From: Rhodoferax lithotrophicus
GTDB lineage: Bacteria; Pseudomonadota; Gammaproteobacteria; Burkholderiales; Burkholderiaceae_C
Length of the DNA: 64,000 nucleotides
Assembly (NCBI RefSeq): GCF_019973615.1
Contig: NZ_AP024238.1
Span: 1,550,001 to 1,614,000 of the forward strand
Direction of reading: 5' to 3'
Each line of letters starts with the position of its first letter. Position 1 is the first letter of the stretch. Position numbers and translations under genes: made by a program. Below the pieces are notes generated by a model. It was given only the letters and a program-made list of their open reading frames with translations. It searched no databases and was not told the DNA's origin. Of this stretch, positions 43,979 through 54,813 are shown in pieces.

Positions 43979-44650
43979 ATGGAGTCGATGACCATTTTTG
44001 CCATTTCAGGCTGCTTGCTGACGGCATGTTTGGTGTATGTAGTGATGCAGGTGCGCTTTGTTGGAGAAAAACAGGCGGTGGCTGACCAGTTGTTGAAGAC
44101 TCAGGCGGAAATCACCCAGCTCAAGAAGACTCTAAAGGGTTACACCCGTTACCGTGAGTGTCTGGAGGTGGGTAAGCATGCCTTGATGGAGCAACTCAAA
44201 CCACCGATCGTCAGACAAGTTCGTCAGTATGTGCATGTAGAACCCATTGCCAGGGCACTTTTTAAGCTGGAGCAAGATGCGACAGTCGTGATCAAATTCG
44301 AGGTGGAATTTTTATTCTCGATTGATTTGAACCCTGCAGATCTGGATGTGACGGATATCGAACACGGTATTGCTTTGAAAATCAATCGTCCGGTTTTGAT
44401 GGGTGAACCTCAAATCAAAACCCTGACACAGCAGGTGTTTAGCATGAAACCCGTTGTGGACGACAGAGCACTCATTACATTTGCGCTGAACAAGTTTGTG
44501 CCACTGGCCAAACGCTATGGCTCCGCCATGAGTACGGAGGAATCGGTGCGAACGATGTGCAGGATGAAGGCCTTGGAGTGTTTGCGCGATACGCTGGTCA
44601 AACAGTCCGGGGTCAAACAGGTTGGGGCTATTTTTGTGGACTTCAAGTAA
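43979..44650 (+). CDS. Membrane-anchored hypothetical protein
   Basis: 223 residues. The N-terminal membrane anchor IFAISGCLLTACLVYVVMQV leads into a coiled coil (KQAVADQLLKTQAEITQLKK). A predicted alpha/beta domain follows (VVIKFEVEFLFSIDLNPADL, GIALKINRPVLMGEPQIKTL), reminiscent of DUF4230-type proteins, though I cannot assign it. It starts 18 bp after polA and may be cotranscribed. Function unknown. Confidence 0.75.
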   Translation: MESMTIFAISGCLLTACLVYVVMQVRFVGEKQAVADQLLKTQAEITQLKKTLKGYTRYRECLEVGKHALMEQLKPPIVRQVRQYVHVEPIARALFKLEQDATVVIKFEVEFLFSIDLNPADLDVTDIEHGIALKINRPVLMGEPQIKTLTQQVFSMKPVVDDRALITFALNKFVPLAKRYGSAMSTEESVRTMCRMKALECLRDTLVKQSGVKQVGAIFVDFK

Positions 44651-44995
44651 GCCGCATTAAACCTCAGGCCCTCATCATTGCGGATTCTGTGCGTGGTGGA
44701 AGGTGCAGGGTATGGGGAGCTGTGAAATGAAAATTGCTACAAGAAAAAGAGCATTTAGCGCAAGCATGACATGCGCTATGGCAGTTCTGGCTTAGGAGTT
44801 CACAAGCACGGTTATTGGGCTTCCATACAGCGGCTGTTTCTGGCGTGTGCGTGGTGGTGGATCGACAAAAGTGTGGCTGTGTCCCGCTATGATCTGAAGC
44901 TACAAGTGGAAAGCAGACCTCACAAAGCAGCGCCGCTGATCTCTGTCGTTCGGTTCTGATCGAATCTATTCATATCCATAAGAAAATTTACCGCC
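44651..44995. other. Intergenic region with repeat copy R9 and a 22-codon signal-peptide-like ORF
   Basis: GGGGAG (44714-44719) precedes an ATG at 44727. The 22-codon frame starts MKIATRKRAFSASMTCAM and ends VLA before TAG at 44793-44795. It looks like a Sec signal peptide with nothing after it and is largely made of an inverted ~60-bp repeat (GAGCATTTAGCGCAAGCATG, ACATGCGCTATGGCAG). It may be a 5' gene remnant. The rest, up to the methyltransferase start, holds nothing I can support. Confidence 0.5.
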
Positions 44996-45742
44996 ATGGA
45001 CATCCCACGAATTTTCAACATCACTGAAAGTGCTCACCGCATCCATAACCCGATCACACCCGAAAAGCTCGCCACGCTTGGCGCGGTGCTGCGTCTGGAA
45101 TCGGGATCCAGAGTACTGGATCTCGGCAGCGGTTCGGGGGAGATGCTGTGCACTTGGGCGCGCGACCACGGCATCCTCGGCACTGGCATTGACATGAGCC
45201 AGTTGTTCACTGAGCAGGCGAAGCTTCGTGCTGTAGAGCTTGGTGTCGCTGACCAAGTCAAATTTATCCATGGTGATGCTGCTGGCTATATCTCTGACGA
45301 GAGGGTAAGCGTGGCAGCCTGTGTCGGGGCCACTTGGATCGCCGGGGGAGTCGCCGGCATGATTGAGCTTCTGGCGCGGAGCCTGCGCACCGGAGGGATC
45401 ATCCTCATCGGCGAGCCCTACTGGCGGCAGTTACCGCCGACGGAAGAGGTGGCCAAGGGGTGTCTTGCCAATGCCATCTCCGACTTTCTCATGCTTCCAG
45501 AACTTCTCGCGTCTTTCAGTCGCCTTGGCTACGATGTCGTTGAAATGGTTCTGGCGGATCAGGACGGCTGGGATAGATATGAAGCAGCCAAATGGCTCAC
45601 AATGCGCCGATGGCTTGAAGCGAATCTCGGCGACGAGTTGGCGAAAGAGGTTCGAGCCCAACTGATCTCGGAGCCTGAGCGCTACGCCGCTTACACCCGT
45701 GAATACCTGGGCTGGGGGGTGTTCGCGCTGATGCCACGATGA
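44996..45742 (+). CDS. SAM-dependent class I methyltransferase
   Basis: 248 residues with Rossmann motifs: motif I VLDLGSGSGEMLCTWA, motif II GTGIDMS, motif III-like VKFIHGDAAGY, and LRTGGIILIGEPYW. The N-terminal FNITESAHRIHNPITPEKLA is shared by small-molecule methyltransferases of the UbiE/arsM-like group. The acceptor substrate is not evident. It stands alone between repeat-rich intergenic DNA and insertion-sequence remnants, suggesting an accessory gene. Confidence 0.88.
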   Translation: MDIPRIFNITESAHRIHNPITPEKLATLGAVLRLESGSRVLDLGSGSGEMLCTWARDHGILGTGIDMSQLFTEQAKLRAVELGVADQVKFIHGDAAGYISDERVSVAACVGATWIAGGVAGMIELLARSLRTGGIILIGEPYWRQLPPTEEVAKGCLANAISDFLMLPELLASFSRLGYDVVEMVLADQDGWDRYEAAKWLTMRRWLEANLGDELAKEVRAQLISEPERYAAYTREYLGWGVFALMPR

Positions 45743-45811
45743 AGCGCGATGACAAGTAGTTGGTTCACTGAATGCCACCTTGGTCGAATCGGGTAGCTGC
45801 AAGCTTCTAAC

Positions 45812-45853
45812 TTCATTTCTAAATCATTCGTGTCGTTGTTGTTTCGCCTTGTC
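45812..45853. repeat. Partial copy of the MITE-like end also found at 59253
   Basis: TTCATTTCTAAATCATTCGT followed by GTCGTTGTTGTTTCGCCTTGTC differs from 59253-59294 at two positions only. The right-hand inverted partner seen at 59327-59350 is missing here. Confidence 0.8.
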
Positions 45854-46138
45854 CTCCCAATGCATTTGTGAAGATGCATTGGTACACCTGATTAGCAATG
45901 AACTTCAGCCAAGCGTCTATTCGGTCGGAATCTGCCAGGAAATGCCCAGTGACAGCCCGCATCGCCTCCATTCAGCGTAGATTGAGTGCCAAACACACAA
46001 GCCTGAACTCAGCCTGTGCCTTTTTCAATCCCCGCGTGCTGGACTGGCGAAACCCGAGTACGTTCTTGATCCAGCTTTTTCCCCAAGGGGCGAAGTGTGC
46101 TCAATGTGGATCAAGTTGAAGTCGATGAGGCCATCTAA

Positions 46139-46249
46139 AGACTCAACCACAGACCGCGCAAGTGCCTGGGTTATCGCACTCCGCACGAGGTCTTTTATGG
46201 CTTGGAGATGCGCCCGATTAAACTACCCACGGATGCACTTTGTAGTTAA
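46139..46249 (+). pseudogene. IS30-family transposase C-terminal fragment
   Basis: In frame +: RLNHRPRKCLGYRTPHEVFY then GLEMRPIKLPT and a TAA at 46247-46249. The N-R-P-R-K-C-L-G-Y-x-T-P motif is the conserved C-terminus of IS30 transposases. A stop codon (TAA at 46133-46135) lies just upstream in the same frame and no further transposase sequence was found, so this is a remnant. Confidence 0.8.
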
Positions 46250-46262
46250 ATCTGCGTACAAA

Positions 46263-46314
46263 CTTAGCCTCCAGTGCTTATCCTGTAAGCGTGGGAAGCT
46301 ATGAATTTTGTAGT
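46263..46314. repeat. ~60-bp repeat, copy R10
   Basis: CTTAGCCTCCAGTGCTTATC, CTGTAAGCGTGGGAAGCTAT, GAATTTTGTAG. It follows the IS30 fragment by 13 bp. Confidence 0.8.
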
Positions 46315-46403
46315 TTGTAATCCCCTTGATCCTGATGTCCCGTGGTGTGGGTCTACGCCAAAATTCACCGCACTTTGTGGGGCCCCCGCCATGGATCAGG
46401 AGG

Positions 46404-47330
<927 letters not shown>

Positions 47331-47340
47331 TCACCAGGTA

Positions 47341-48240
47341 TCACCAGGCGTGCAGGGCGTTGTCAGGGAAGCTGAGGTTTTTCACCGCTTGAACATAGGC
47401 TTGCATGGCTTCCTTGATGCCGTGCTGGCCTTGTACGCCCGGCAGATCCGCCATGAAGTTGCGCACAAATTTGGGCATCTTGCCCAGGTTCAGGCCCAGC
47501 ATGTCGTGTAACACCAGTACCTGACCAGCCGTGCCGTTGCCCGCGCCGATGCCGATGGTGGCGCAGTGTGGCAGTTCTGCAGTCAGCTCGGCCGCCAGCA
47601 CGGATGGCACCATCTCCAGCACCAGCAGGGTGGCCCCGGCATCTTGCAGTTCATGGGCATGGCGTTTCAGGATGGTGGCAGATTCCACCGTTTTGCCTTG
47701 AACCCGGTAACCGCCCAGGGCGTGCACGGTTTGGGGTGTCAAACCGAGGTGGGCACAGACGGGAATGCCACGCTCCACCAGAAAACGCACGGTGTCTGCT
47801 GTCCAGCCACCACCCTCTAGCTTGACCATGTGTGCACCGGCTTGCATCAAGACAGCGGCACTGCGCAGGGCTTGTTCTTTGGACTCGTGGTAAGTGCCAT
47901 AGGGCAGGTCGCCAATGATCCAGGCCGTGCCTTGCACCCGGCGCACGCCACGCGTGACACTTTCGACGTGGTAACGCATGGTTTCCAGTGACACCCCCAC
48001 GGTGCTGCTCAAGCCTTGACAAACCATGCCCAGGGAGTCGCCAATCAGAATACATTCCACACCGGCGGCATCGGCCACGGCGGCAAAGGTGGCATCGTAG
48101 GCGGTCAGCATGGCGATTTTTTCACCCCGGGCATGCATTTCCATTAAACGCGGCAGGCTCACAGGCTTGCGTGCCGCCGGGTTGCTGGTGGGAGGCAAGG
48201 TGCCATAAGGTGAGGCGCTTTGTGTGGCGGATGAATTCAT
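47341..48240 (-). CDS. panB: 3-Methyl-2-oxobutanoate hydroxymethyltransferase
   Basis: The ATG at 48240 gives 299 residues; the frame is open to 48375 but that part overlaps nadB. Signature: [89 protein letters not shown] and [20 protein letters not shown]. It makes ketopantoate, the first committed step of pantothenate synthesis. It lies between nadB and panC in a cofactor operon. Confidence 0.96.
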   Translation of the reverse strand: MNSSATQSASPYGTLPPTSNPAARKPVSLPRLMEMHARGEKIAMLTAYDATFAAVADAAGVECILIGDSLGMVCQGLSSTVGVSLETMRYHVESVTRGVRRVQGTAWIIGDLPYGTYHESKEQALRSAAVLMQAGAHMVKLEGGGWTADTVRFLVERGIPVCAHLGLTPQTVHALGGYRVQGKTVESATILKRHAHELQDAGATLLVLEMVPSVLAAELTAELPHCATIGIGAGNGTAGQVLVLHDMLGLNLGKMPKFVRNFMADLPGVQGQHGIKEAMQAYVQAVKNLSFPDNALHAW

Positions 48241-48298
48241 CGGGCAGTTCTCCCAAAAAAAGTGGCGCGAGTCTAACGCAGACGGCAGGATGAAGGTC

Positions 48299-49900
48299 TC
48301 AAACCTGCGGTTGCAGTATGGTCGGCAAGGCTTTGCCCAGCATGTGCGGGTAGTCGCGACTGAAATGCAGGCCACGGCTTTCGTGGCGGGCCTGGGCCGA
48401 GCGCACGATCAGGTCGGCCACCACCACCAGGTTGCGCAATTCAAGCAGGTCGCGGGTGACGTGAAAGTGCGAGTAAAACTCTTGGATTTCCCCTTGCAAC
48501 AGGGCAATGCGGTGGGCCGCCCGTTCCAGGCGCTTGTTGGTGCGCACAATGCCCACGTAGTCCCACATGAAGCGGCGCAGCTCGTCCCAGTTGTGCGAAA
48601 TCACCACGGCTTCGTCGGCATCACTGACGCGGCTGTCGTCCCAGGCTGGCAAGGTGGGTGAACTGGCTCCCGTGCTTTGCATGATGTCTTGCGTGGTGGC
48701 TTGGGCAAACACCATACATTCCACCAGCGAGTTGCTGGCCAGCCGGTTGGCACCATGCAAGCCGCTGCACGCGGTTTCGCCAATGGCGTAGAGTCCGGCC
48801 ACGTCGGTGCGGCCATGCAGGTCGGCCACCACGCCGCCACAGGTGAAGTGGGCCGAGGGCACGACCGGAATGGGCTGTTTGGCAATGTCAATGCCCAGTT
48901 CCAGGCAGCGGGCGTAAATGTTGGGAAAGTGCTCTTGCAGAAAGCTTTGGGGCTGGTGTGAGATGTCCAGGTAAACGCAATCAAAGCCGCCTTTTTTCAT
49001 CTCGAAGTCAATCGCGCGGGCCACCACGTCACGCGGGGCCAGTTCGGCGCGTGGGTCGTGTTGAGGCATGAAGCGGGTACCGTCGGGCAGCAGCAGGCGA
49101 CCGCCTTCACCGCGTACGGCTTCGCTGATCAGGAAAGATTTGGCATGCGGGTGGTACAGGGCGGTGGGGTGGAACTGGATGAATTCCATGTTTTGCACCC
49201 GGCAGCCGGCCCGCCAGGCGGCGGCAATGCCGTCGCCGGTGGCGGTGTCGGGGTTGGTGGTGTAGAGGTAAACCTTGCCTGCGCCGCCGGTGGCCAGAAT
49301 GGTTTGCGGGGCCTCAAAGGTGAGCACCTGGTCGGTGTCGGAATCCAGCGCATACAGGCCCAGGCAGCGCCGCTCTGGCAAGCCCAGCTTGTCGCTGGTG
49401 ATCAGGTCAATCAGGGTGTGGTTTTCAAACAGGGTGATGTTGGGGGTTTTTTGTACCCGCTCAATCAGCGTGCGCTGCACCGCAGCGCCGGTGGCATCGG
49501 TCACGTGCACAATGCGTCGGGCGCTGTGGCCGCCTTCACGGGTCAGGTGCAGCTGGCCATCTTCTTCCGAGAATGGCACCCCCATGGTTTGCAGCCAGGA
49601 AATCGCCTTGGGTGCGTTTTCCACCACAAAACGGGTGGCGGCCAGGTCACACAGGCCAGCCCCGGCAATCAGCGTGTCGTCTACATGCGCGTCAAAACTG
49701 TCGTCCTTGTTCCAGACCGCCGCAATGCCGCCCTGCGCCCAGCCGCTGGAGCCTTCATTGACCGCGCGTTTGGTGATCACCGCCACACGCTTCTCAGAGC
49801 TCAGCAGCAGCGCGGCACTTAAGCCCGCCAGACCGCTGCCGACAATCAGCACATCAAAATGCAAGGCAGATGCGGGTGGGGTGTTGGGACGTGAATTCAT
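48299..49900 (-). CDS. nadB: L-aspartate oxidase
   Basis: The ATG at 49900 gives 533 residues. FAD-binding GxGxxG in [20 protein letters not shown], the [14 protein letters not shown] loop, [40 protein letters not shown] and the C-terminal helical domain ([13 protein letters not shown]) are as in NadB rather than SdhA. It oxidises L-aspartate to iminoaspartate for NAD synthesis. It lies 13 bp after scpA and upstream of panB. Confidence 0.95.
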   Translation of the reverse strand: MNSRPNTPPASALHFDVLIVGSGLAGLSAALLLSSEKRVAVITKRAVNEGSSGWAQGGIAAVWNKDDSFDAHVDDTLIAGAGLCDLAATRFVVENAPKAISWLQTMGVPFSEEDGQLHLTREGGHSARRIVHVTDATGAAVQRTLIERVQKTPNITLFENHTLIDLITSDKLGLPERRCLGLYALDSDTDQVLTFEAPQTILATGGAGKVYLYTTNPDTATGDGIAAAWRAGCRVQNMEFIQFHPTALYHPHAKSFLISEAVRGEGGRLLLPDGTRFMPQHDPRAELAPRDVVARAIDFEMKKGGFDCVYLDISHQPQSFLQEHFPNIYARCLELGIDIAKQPIPVVPSAHFTCGGVVADLHGRTDVAGLYAIGETACSGLHGANRLASNSLVECMVFAQATTQDIMQSTGASSPTLPAWDDSRVSDADEAVVISHNWDELRRFMWDYVGIVRTNKRLERAAHRIALLQGEIQEFYSHFHVTRDLLELRNLVVVADLIVRSAQARHESRGLHFSRDYPHMLGKALPTILQPQV

Positions 49901-49913
49901 GATTTTCTCGAAT

Positions 49914-50762
49914 TTAGGTTGGGGTGTAGGCCAGCCGCACGTAGATCGGGGCAAAGGCTTCGGCCTGGGTAATTTCAATCAGGGTTTCCTTGGCCAACTC
50001 CAGCAAGGCAATGAAGGTGACCACCAGCACGGCAGAACCTTGTTCGGGGTTGAACAAGGCTTCAAACTCCACAAAACGCTGGCCATGCAGGGCTCTGAGC
50101 ACCATGCTCATGTGCTCACGTACCGAGAGTTCTTCACGGGTGATTTTGTGGCGTTGCACCAGCTTGGCGCGTTTCAGAATGGCTTGCCAGGCTTCTTGCA
50201 GTTCGCTGATGCTGACATCGGGAAAGCGTGGCTGCAAGGCTTGTTCGATGGTGATTTCGGCACGCAAAAAATCTCGCCCAAGCTGGGGCAACTGGTTGAG
50301 CCTTGCTGCGGCCAGTTTCATTTGCTCGTATTCCAGCAGGCGGCGCACCAGTTCGGCCCGAGGGTCGTCGGCCTCTTCACCTTGCGCCACATGTTTGGGT
50401 GGCAGCAGCATGCGCGATTTGATTTCGATCAGCATGGCTGCCATCAGCAGGTATTCAGCCGCCAGTTCCAGGTTATGGTGGCGAATTTCGTCCACATAAC
50501 TCAGGTATTGGCGTGTCAAACCGGCCATGGGAATGTCAAGAATGTTGAAATTCTGCTTGCGGATCAGGTAGAGCAACAAATCCAGTGGCCCTTCAAAAGC
50601 CTCCAGAAAGACCTCAAGAGCATCCGGCGGGATGTACAGGTCTTGTGGCATAGCAAACAGCGGCTCACCATATAGCCGCGCCACAGCCACCTGGTCAACC
50701 ACCGTGGGCATGCTCGCCAAGTCAGAATCTCTGCCAGAAACCTGGCTGGCAGTATCACGCAT
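49914..50762 (-). CDS. scpA: Segregation and condensation protein A
   Basis: 282 residues; the ATG at 50762 is used and one at 50711 is possible. Kleisin features: [65 protein letters not shown], and the C-terminal winged helix ([20 protein letters not shown]). ScpA bridges SMC heads with ScpB in chromosome condensation. It follows DUF3460 in the order typical of Burkholderiales. Confidence 0.96.
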   Translation of the reverse strand: MRDTASQVSGRDSDLASMPTVVDQVAVARLYGEPLFAMPQDLYIPPDALEVFLEAFEGPLDLLLYLIRKQNFNILDIPMAGLTRQYLSYVDEIRHHNLELAAEYLLMAAMLIEIKSRMLLPPKHVAQGEEADDPRAELVRRLLEYEQMKLAAARLNQLPQLGRDFLRAEITIEQALQPRFPDVSISELQEAWQAILKRAKLVQRHKITREELSVREHMSMVLRALHGQRFVEFEALFNPEQGSAVLVVTFIALLELAKETLIEITQAEAFAPIYVRLAYTPT

Positions 50763-50775
50763 TGAGGGGATTTTT

Positions 50776-50832
50776 TGCTATATAAAAAATAGCTTTTTGT
50801 GCTTGTATCTAAAGGGCTACAAGCCAAATAAG
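50776..50832. repeat. ~60-bp repeat, copy R12 (degenerate)
   Basis: TGCTATATAAAAAATAGCTT, TTTGTGCTTGTATCTAAAGG, GCTACAAGCC. It fills the 71-bp gap between DUF3460 and scpA. Confidence 0.6.
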
Positions 50833-50833
50833 C

Positions 50834-51043
50834 TTATTCTTTTGCAGCGGTCTGGTAAACGTAGGGCTGTTGTGCCACGCGGGCGGCCTTGAATTCGCTC
50901 TGGGCTTCACGGTTGATGGGCTTGTCCCATAACAATGCACGACCTTCGCGCTGACGGTCTTCCATACCGGGCGTTTTGTCTTTGAGCTGGTTGATAAACA
51001 ACGTGGCATCGGATTGGTACTGTGGGCGATAAAAAATGTTCAT
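50834..51043 (-). CDS. DUF3460-family small protein
   Basis: 69 residues from the ATG at 51043, preceded by AAAGG. The sequence MNIFYRPQYQSDATLFINQL then GRALLWDKPINREAQSEFKA is the conserved DUF3460 pattern seen upstream of scpA in Burkholderiales. Function unknown. It is the first gene of the minus-strand operon through panC and divergent from the hyf-like operon. Confidence 0.9.
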   Translation of the reverse strand: MNIFYRPQYQSDATLFINQLKDKTPGMEDRQREGRALLWDKPINREAQSEFKAARVAQQPYVYQTAAKE

Positions 51044-51177
51044 GGTGTTACCTTTTGGGCGCATTTTAGACCTGCTCATGGTGTTGACTCTGGTCTGTCT
51101 CGTAGTTGCCGGGATCGGATTTTGCGGGTGTAAGATAAAACACAAGTTACCAATGCTCATCCAATCAATCAATCAAC

Positions 51178-53202
51178 ATGAACAGTTTTACCCATCCTGC
51201 CTCTTGGGTCCATTTGGATTGGGTGCTGGTTGTTGTGCTGGCTTGGTTGCTCATTGGGGTGATCGGGGTGCTGGCCTTGCGCCGTTTTCGGTTTGTCGCC
51301 GTAGTGTTATTTCCGGTAGGCGCATTTTTTTCGATACTGTTGATGGCGGTGGCGCTGAGCGCGGCTTTCAGTGACCCCGAAACAGCCATCCTGCCCTTAG
51401 GGTTGCCACAGTTGCCTTTCCATTTGCGACTGGACAGTCTTTCTGCTTATTTTCTGCTTTTGATTGGTGGTGTCTCCGCCGGGGTGTCGACGTTTGCGGC
51501 AGGCTATTTTCGGCAAGGGGAAGGCACACCGCCGGGGCTGATATGCCTGGAGTACCACGTGTTTCTGGCCAGTATTGCCATGGTGGTGATGGCCGATGAT
51601 GCTTATGTGTTCATGGTGGTGTGGGAAACCATGGCGTTTTCGTCCTTCTTTTTGGTGATGGCCAATCACCGCATTCCTGAAATACGACACGCTGGTTACT
51701 TGTATATGTTGGTAGCCCATATTGGTGCTTTGGGTATTTTGTTGTGTTTTGGTTTGCTGCAAGCCAACACCGGGGACTACACCTTTGCCAATATGCGAGC
51801 CCAGCACCTGACACCGTTTTGGGGTTCTGTGGCGTTTGTTTTGGCCGTTTTCGGTTTTGGCGCCAAAGCCGGTCTTTTTCCGTTGCATGTTTGGTTACCC
51901 GAGGCCCACCCTGCGGCCCCTTCGCCGTTTTCTGCCCTGATGAGTGGCGTGATGCTCAAAATTGCCTTGTATGGCATCTTGCGGGTGAGTTTTGATTTGC
52001 TGCAAGAACCCATCTGGTGGTGGGGTGTGCTGCTGATGGCGTTGGGGTTGATCAGTGCTTTGTTTGGTGTGGTTTTTTCTACCGTTCAGGTGGAGATGAA
52101 GCGGCTGCTGGCGTATTCATCGATTGAAAACATTGGTCTGATTTGTGCCGGTTTGGGCTTGTCACTGTTGTTTGCTGCCTATGGCATGAAAGCCTTGTCG
52201 GCTTTGGCATTGACCGCATCGATGTACCACATGCTGGCGCACGCTTTTTTCAAAAGCTTGTTGTTTTGCAGCACTGGTGCCGTCATGCATGCCACCGGCG
52301 AGCGCAGCCTGGGTAAGCTCGGCGGCTTGATGCGGTACATGCCCTGGGTGGCTTGGCCGACCCTGATGGGGGTGCTGGCCTGTGCCGGGTTGCCGCCCTT
52401 TGGTGGCTTCATTGCCGAATGGTTGTTGTTGCAAAGCTTTCTGTTTACCACCGGCCTGCCCAGCTCATTTTTGGATATGTTGGTGCCGGTGATGGCTGCA
52501 TTGATTGCGCTGATTGCTGCACTCTCGGGCTATGCCATGGTCAAGTATTTCGGGGTTATTTTTCTCGGCCAACCGCGCGAAGAAAACTTGTCCCATGCGC
52601 ATGATTCTGGTCCTTGGGAGCGTTTGGGCATGATTTGGCTGGTGATGGGGTGTGTGGTCTTGGGGCTGTTTCCCAACCATGTTATTGCCGTGATTGACCC
52701 GGTTACCCAATTGTTGGTTGGCGCGGGCTTGGCCCATACGGTGGCCGACAGTGGCTGGCTGCTGGTACCGGTGAATGTAGATCGCGCCAGTTACGCGCCG
52801 GCGATTTTCCTTCTGGGTGTATTGATCAGTTTTGGTTTGGCCTTCTTGCTGGTGCGCAAGTTCTACCACGGGCGGATGCGGCGGGTGCCGCCATGGGATT
52901 GTGGCTACCCCTGGCAGACTGCCCGCATGCAGGATACCGCAGAGGGGTTTGGTCAACCCATCAGGCAGATTTTTGAACCCTTCTTTCGCATGAAACGCCA
53001 GTTGCCCAATGCGTTTGACGAGCATCCCAGCTACAAGGTGACATTGGAAGACCCCTTGTGGTACTGGTTGTATTTACCTGTGGCCAATTTGGTTGAGCGT
53101 ATTTCCAGAATCATCGGTTTGCTGCAGCAGGGCCGGATCGCGGTGTACCTGATGTACAGCTTTGTCACCTTGATTGTGGTGCTGTTGGTGGTGAAGCGAT
53201 GA
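51178..53202 (+). CDS. hyfB: Hydrogenase-4-like complex, HyfB/NuoL-type antiporter subunit
   Basis: 674 residues, about 16 helices, of the Mrp-antiporter family. Landmarks are MVVMADDAYVFMVVWETMAF (transmembrane Glu), GFGAKAGLFPLHVWLPEAHP (the Lys-His proton-channel region), LLAYSSIENIG and LPPFGGFIAEWLLLQSF. The C-terminal tail (RVPPWDCGYPWQTARMQDTA) is characteristic of HyfB/HycC rather than NuoL. First gene of the operon; no strong ribosome-binding site. It probably translocates ions for the complex. Confidence 0.93.
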   Translation: MNSFTHPASWVHLDWVLVVVLAWLLIGVIGVLALRRFRFVAVVLFPVGAFFSILLMAVALSAAFSDPETAILPLGLPQLPFHLRLDSLSAYFLLLIGGVSAGVSTFAAGYFRQGEGTPPGLICLEYHVFLASIAMVVMADDAYVFMVVWETMAFSSFFLVMANHRIPEIRHAGYLYMLVAHIGALGILLCFGLLQANTGDYTFANMRAQHLTPFWGSVAFVLAVFGFGAKAGLFPLHVWLPEAHPAAPSPFSALMSGVMLKIALYGILRVSFDLLQEPIWWWGVLLMALGLISALFGVVFSTVQVEMKRLLAYSSIENIGLICAGLGLSLLFAAYGMKALSALALTASMYHMLAHAFFKSLLFCSTGAVMHATGERSLGKLGGLMRYMPWVAWPTLMGVLACAGLPPFGGFIAEWLLLQSFLFTTGLPSSFLDMLVPVMAALIALIAALSGYAMVKYFGVIFLGQPREENLSHAHDSGPWERLGMIWLVMGCVVLGLFPNHVIAVIDPVTQLLVGAGLAHTVADSGWLLVPVNVDRASYAPAIFLLGVLISFGLAFLLVRKFYHGRMRRVPPWDCGYPWQTARMQDTAEGFGQPIRQIFEPFFRMKRQLPNAFDEHPSYKVTLEDPLWYWLYLPVANLVERISRIIGLLQQGRIAVYLMYSFVTLIVVLLVVKR

Positions 53203-54152
53203 GTTGGCTCGGCATCTTTTCCCAATTGTTGGCCATGGTCATGGCCTTGGCGTTGGCACCTTTGCTCACTGGCTGGGTGAACCAGTGGCGGGCGCGGTTG
53301 CAAAACAAGTCGGCACCCGGTTTGTTGCAACCCTATCGGATGTTGCACAAGTTGTTCAACAAGGAATCGGTGATGGCTGAACATGCCACTTCGTTCTATC
53401 GCACAGCTCCCTATGTGATTTTCAGTTGTATGCTGCTGGCCTGCGCCATCATTCCCACGCTGTCCACTGACTTGCCGTTGTCGCCAGCGGCAGATGCCAT
53501 TGCTCTGGTCGGTTTGTTTGCCCTGGCGCGCGTGTTTATCTCGTTGGCGGCGATGGATGTAGGTACCTCGTTTGGCACGTTGGGTGCACGTCGTGAAATG
53601 CTGGTGGGTTTTTTGGCTGAGCCAGCCTTGTTGATGGTGTTGTTTTGTGCCTCCATGATTACCCGCTCAACCTCTTTGACCGCCATTGTGGAAACCCTGG
53701 CGCACCGCGAGTTGGCCATATACCCCAGCTTGTTGTTGGCTGGGGTGGCGTTCACCATGGTGTCATTGGCTGAAAACGCACGGGTTCCGGTGGACAACCC
53801 GGATACCCATCTGGAACTTACCATGATCCATGAGGCCTTGATTCTGGAATATTCGGCCCGCCATCTGGCTTTGCTCGAATGGGCTGCCAGCTTGAAGCTG
53901 TTTGCATATTCCTGTATCGGTCTTGCCCTGTTTTTTCCATGGGGTGTCGCTGAGGCGCATTCCCCGCTGGCCCTGATGCTGGCCTTGCCGGTGCTGGTGA
54001 TCAAGTTGGCCATTGGCGGCTTTTTGTTGGCCTTGATTGAGACCCTGAGCGCCAAGATGCGTATTTTTCGGGTACCCGAATTTTTGGGCACCGCCTTTCT
54101 GATGGCTGTGATTGGTTTGCTGGTGAATGTGCTGCTGGGGGTAGGCGCATGA
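53199..54152 (+). CDS. hyfC: HyfC/NuoH-type membrane subunit
   Basis: 317 residues. Conserved loops PGLLQPYRMLHKLFNKESVM, MDVGTSFGTLGARREMLVGF, ENARVPVDNPDTHLELTMIH and AKMRIFRVPEFLG match NuoH/HycD/HyfC subunits, which link the hydrophilic arm to the ion pump. ATGA overlaps with hyfB and with the next gene indicate tight coupling. Confidence 0.94.
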   Translation: MSWLGIFSQLLAMVMALALAPLLTGWVNQWRARLQNKSAPGLLQPYRMLHKLFNKESVMAEHATSFYRTAPYVIFSCMLLACAIIPTLSTDLPLSPAADAIALVGLFALARVFISLAAMDVGTSFGTLGARREMLVGFLAEPALLMVLFCASMITRSTSLTAIVETLAHRELAIYPSLLLAGVAFTMVSLAENARVPVDNPDTHLELTMIHEALILEYSARHLALLEWAASLKLFAYSCIGLALFFPWGVAEAHSPLALMLALPVLVIKLAIGGFLLALIETLSAKMRIFRVPEFLGTAFLMAVIGLLVNVLLGVGA

Positions 54153-54811
54153 TGTTCAAATTTGCCCCGCAGTTGATCAACCTGTTTGCTACGCTGATTT
54201 TGCTGCTGTCGTTTGCCATGATTTCGCAGCGGCGTATTGTTTCGCTGATCAATCTGTTCATGATTCAGGGGGCGGCACTGGTGGCCGCTTCATTTTTGCT
54301 GGGTTATGCGACAAATCAGCCGGATTTGTATGTTTCTGGTGGACTCACTCTGGTGCTCAAGGTGATTTTTATTCCCTGGATGCTGCACCGTCTGATTCGC
54401 CGGCTTAATGTGCGCTGGGATGTGGAAACCCTGTTCAATATCCCCACCACCATGTTGGTGGGGATTGCGCTGGTGATTTTTGCCTTCAGTCTGGCGCTGC
54501 CGGTGTCACGTTTGTCTTATTCCATTGCCGGAGGCTCCTTGGGCATTGCACTGGCCTGCGTGTTTTTGTCGTTCATGATGATGATCACCCGCTCCAAAGC
54601 TGTGCCACAGGTGATTGGCTTTTTGTCCATGGAAAACGGTCTGATTTTTGCCGCCACCACCGTCACCAATGGCATGCCGATGATTGTGGAGTTCGGCATT
54701 GCGCTGGACGTGTTGGTGGGTGTATTGATTTTGGGTGTGTTCATGTTCCAGATTCGCGAAAAGTTTGACAGTCTGGATATTCACAACCTTGAAGCCCTCA
54801 AGGAAGACTGA
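54149..54811 (+). CDS. hyfE: HyfE-type membrane subunit
   Basis: 220 residues, about seven helices with a NuoK-like fold in the second half (FLSMENGLIFAATTVTNGMP followed by IALDVLVGVLILGVFMFQIR). HyfE proteins pair with HyfF in hydrogenase-4 complexes. There is no HyfD gene between hyfC and hyfE as there is in E. coli. Confidence 0.92.
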   Translation: MMFKFAPQLINLFATLILLLSFAMISQRRIVSLINLFMIQGAALVAASFLLGYATNQPDLYVSGGLTLVLKVIFIPWMLHRLIRRLNVRWDVETLFNIPTTMLVGIALVIFAFSLALPVSRLSYSIAGGSLGIALACVFLSFMMMITRSKAVPQVIGFLSMENGLIFAATTVTNGMPMIVEFGIALDVLVGVLILGVFMFQIREKFDSLDIHNLEALKED

Positions 54812-54813
54812 AG

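Larger units (their letters stand above)
45743..46403. other. Degenerate intergenic region with IS debris
   Basis: About 660 bp without an intact gene. It contains a 42-bp segment (45812-45853) shared with 59253-59294, an IS30-type transposase C-terminal fragment (46139-46249) and repeat copy R10 (46263-46314: AGCCTCCAGTGCTTATCCTG then TAAGCGTGGGAAGCTATG). The part 45860-46130 shows no recognisable coding similarity. Confidence 0.7.

Noticed and set aside
44771..44959. 62-aa plus-strand frame
   Set aside because: Starts inside the repeat, no ribosome-binding site and no recognisable pattern; treated as non-coding.
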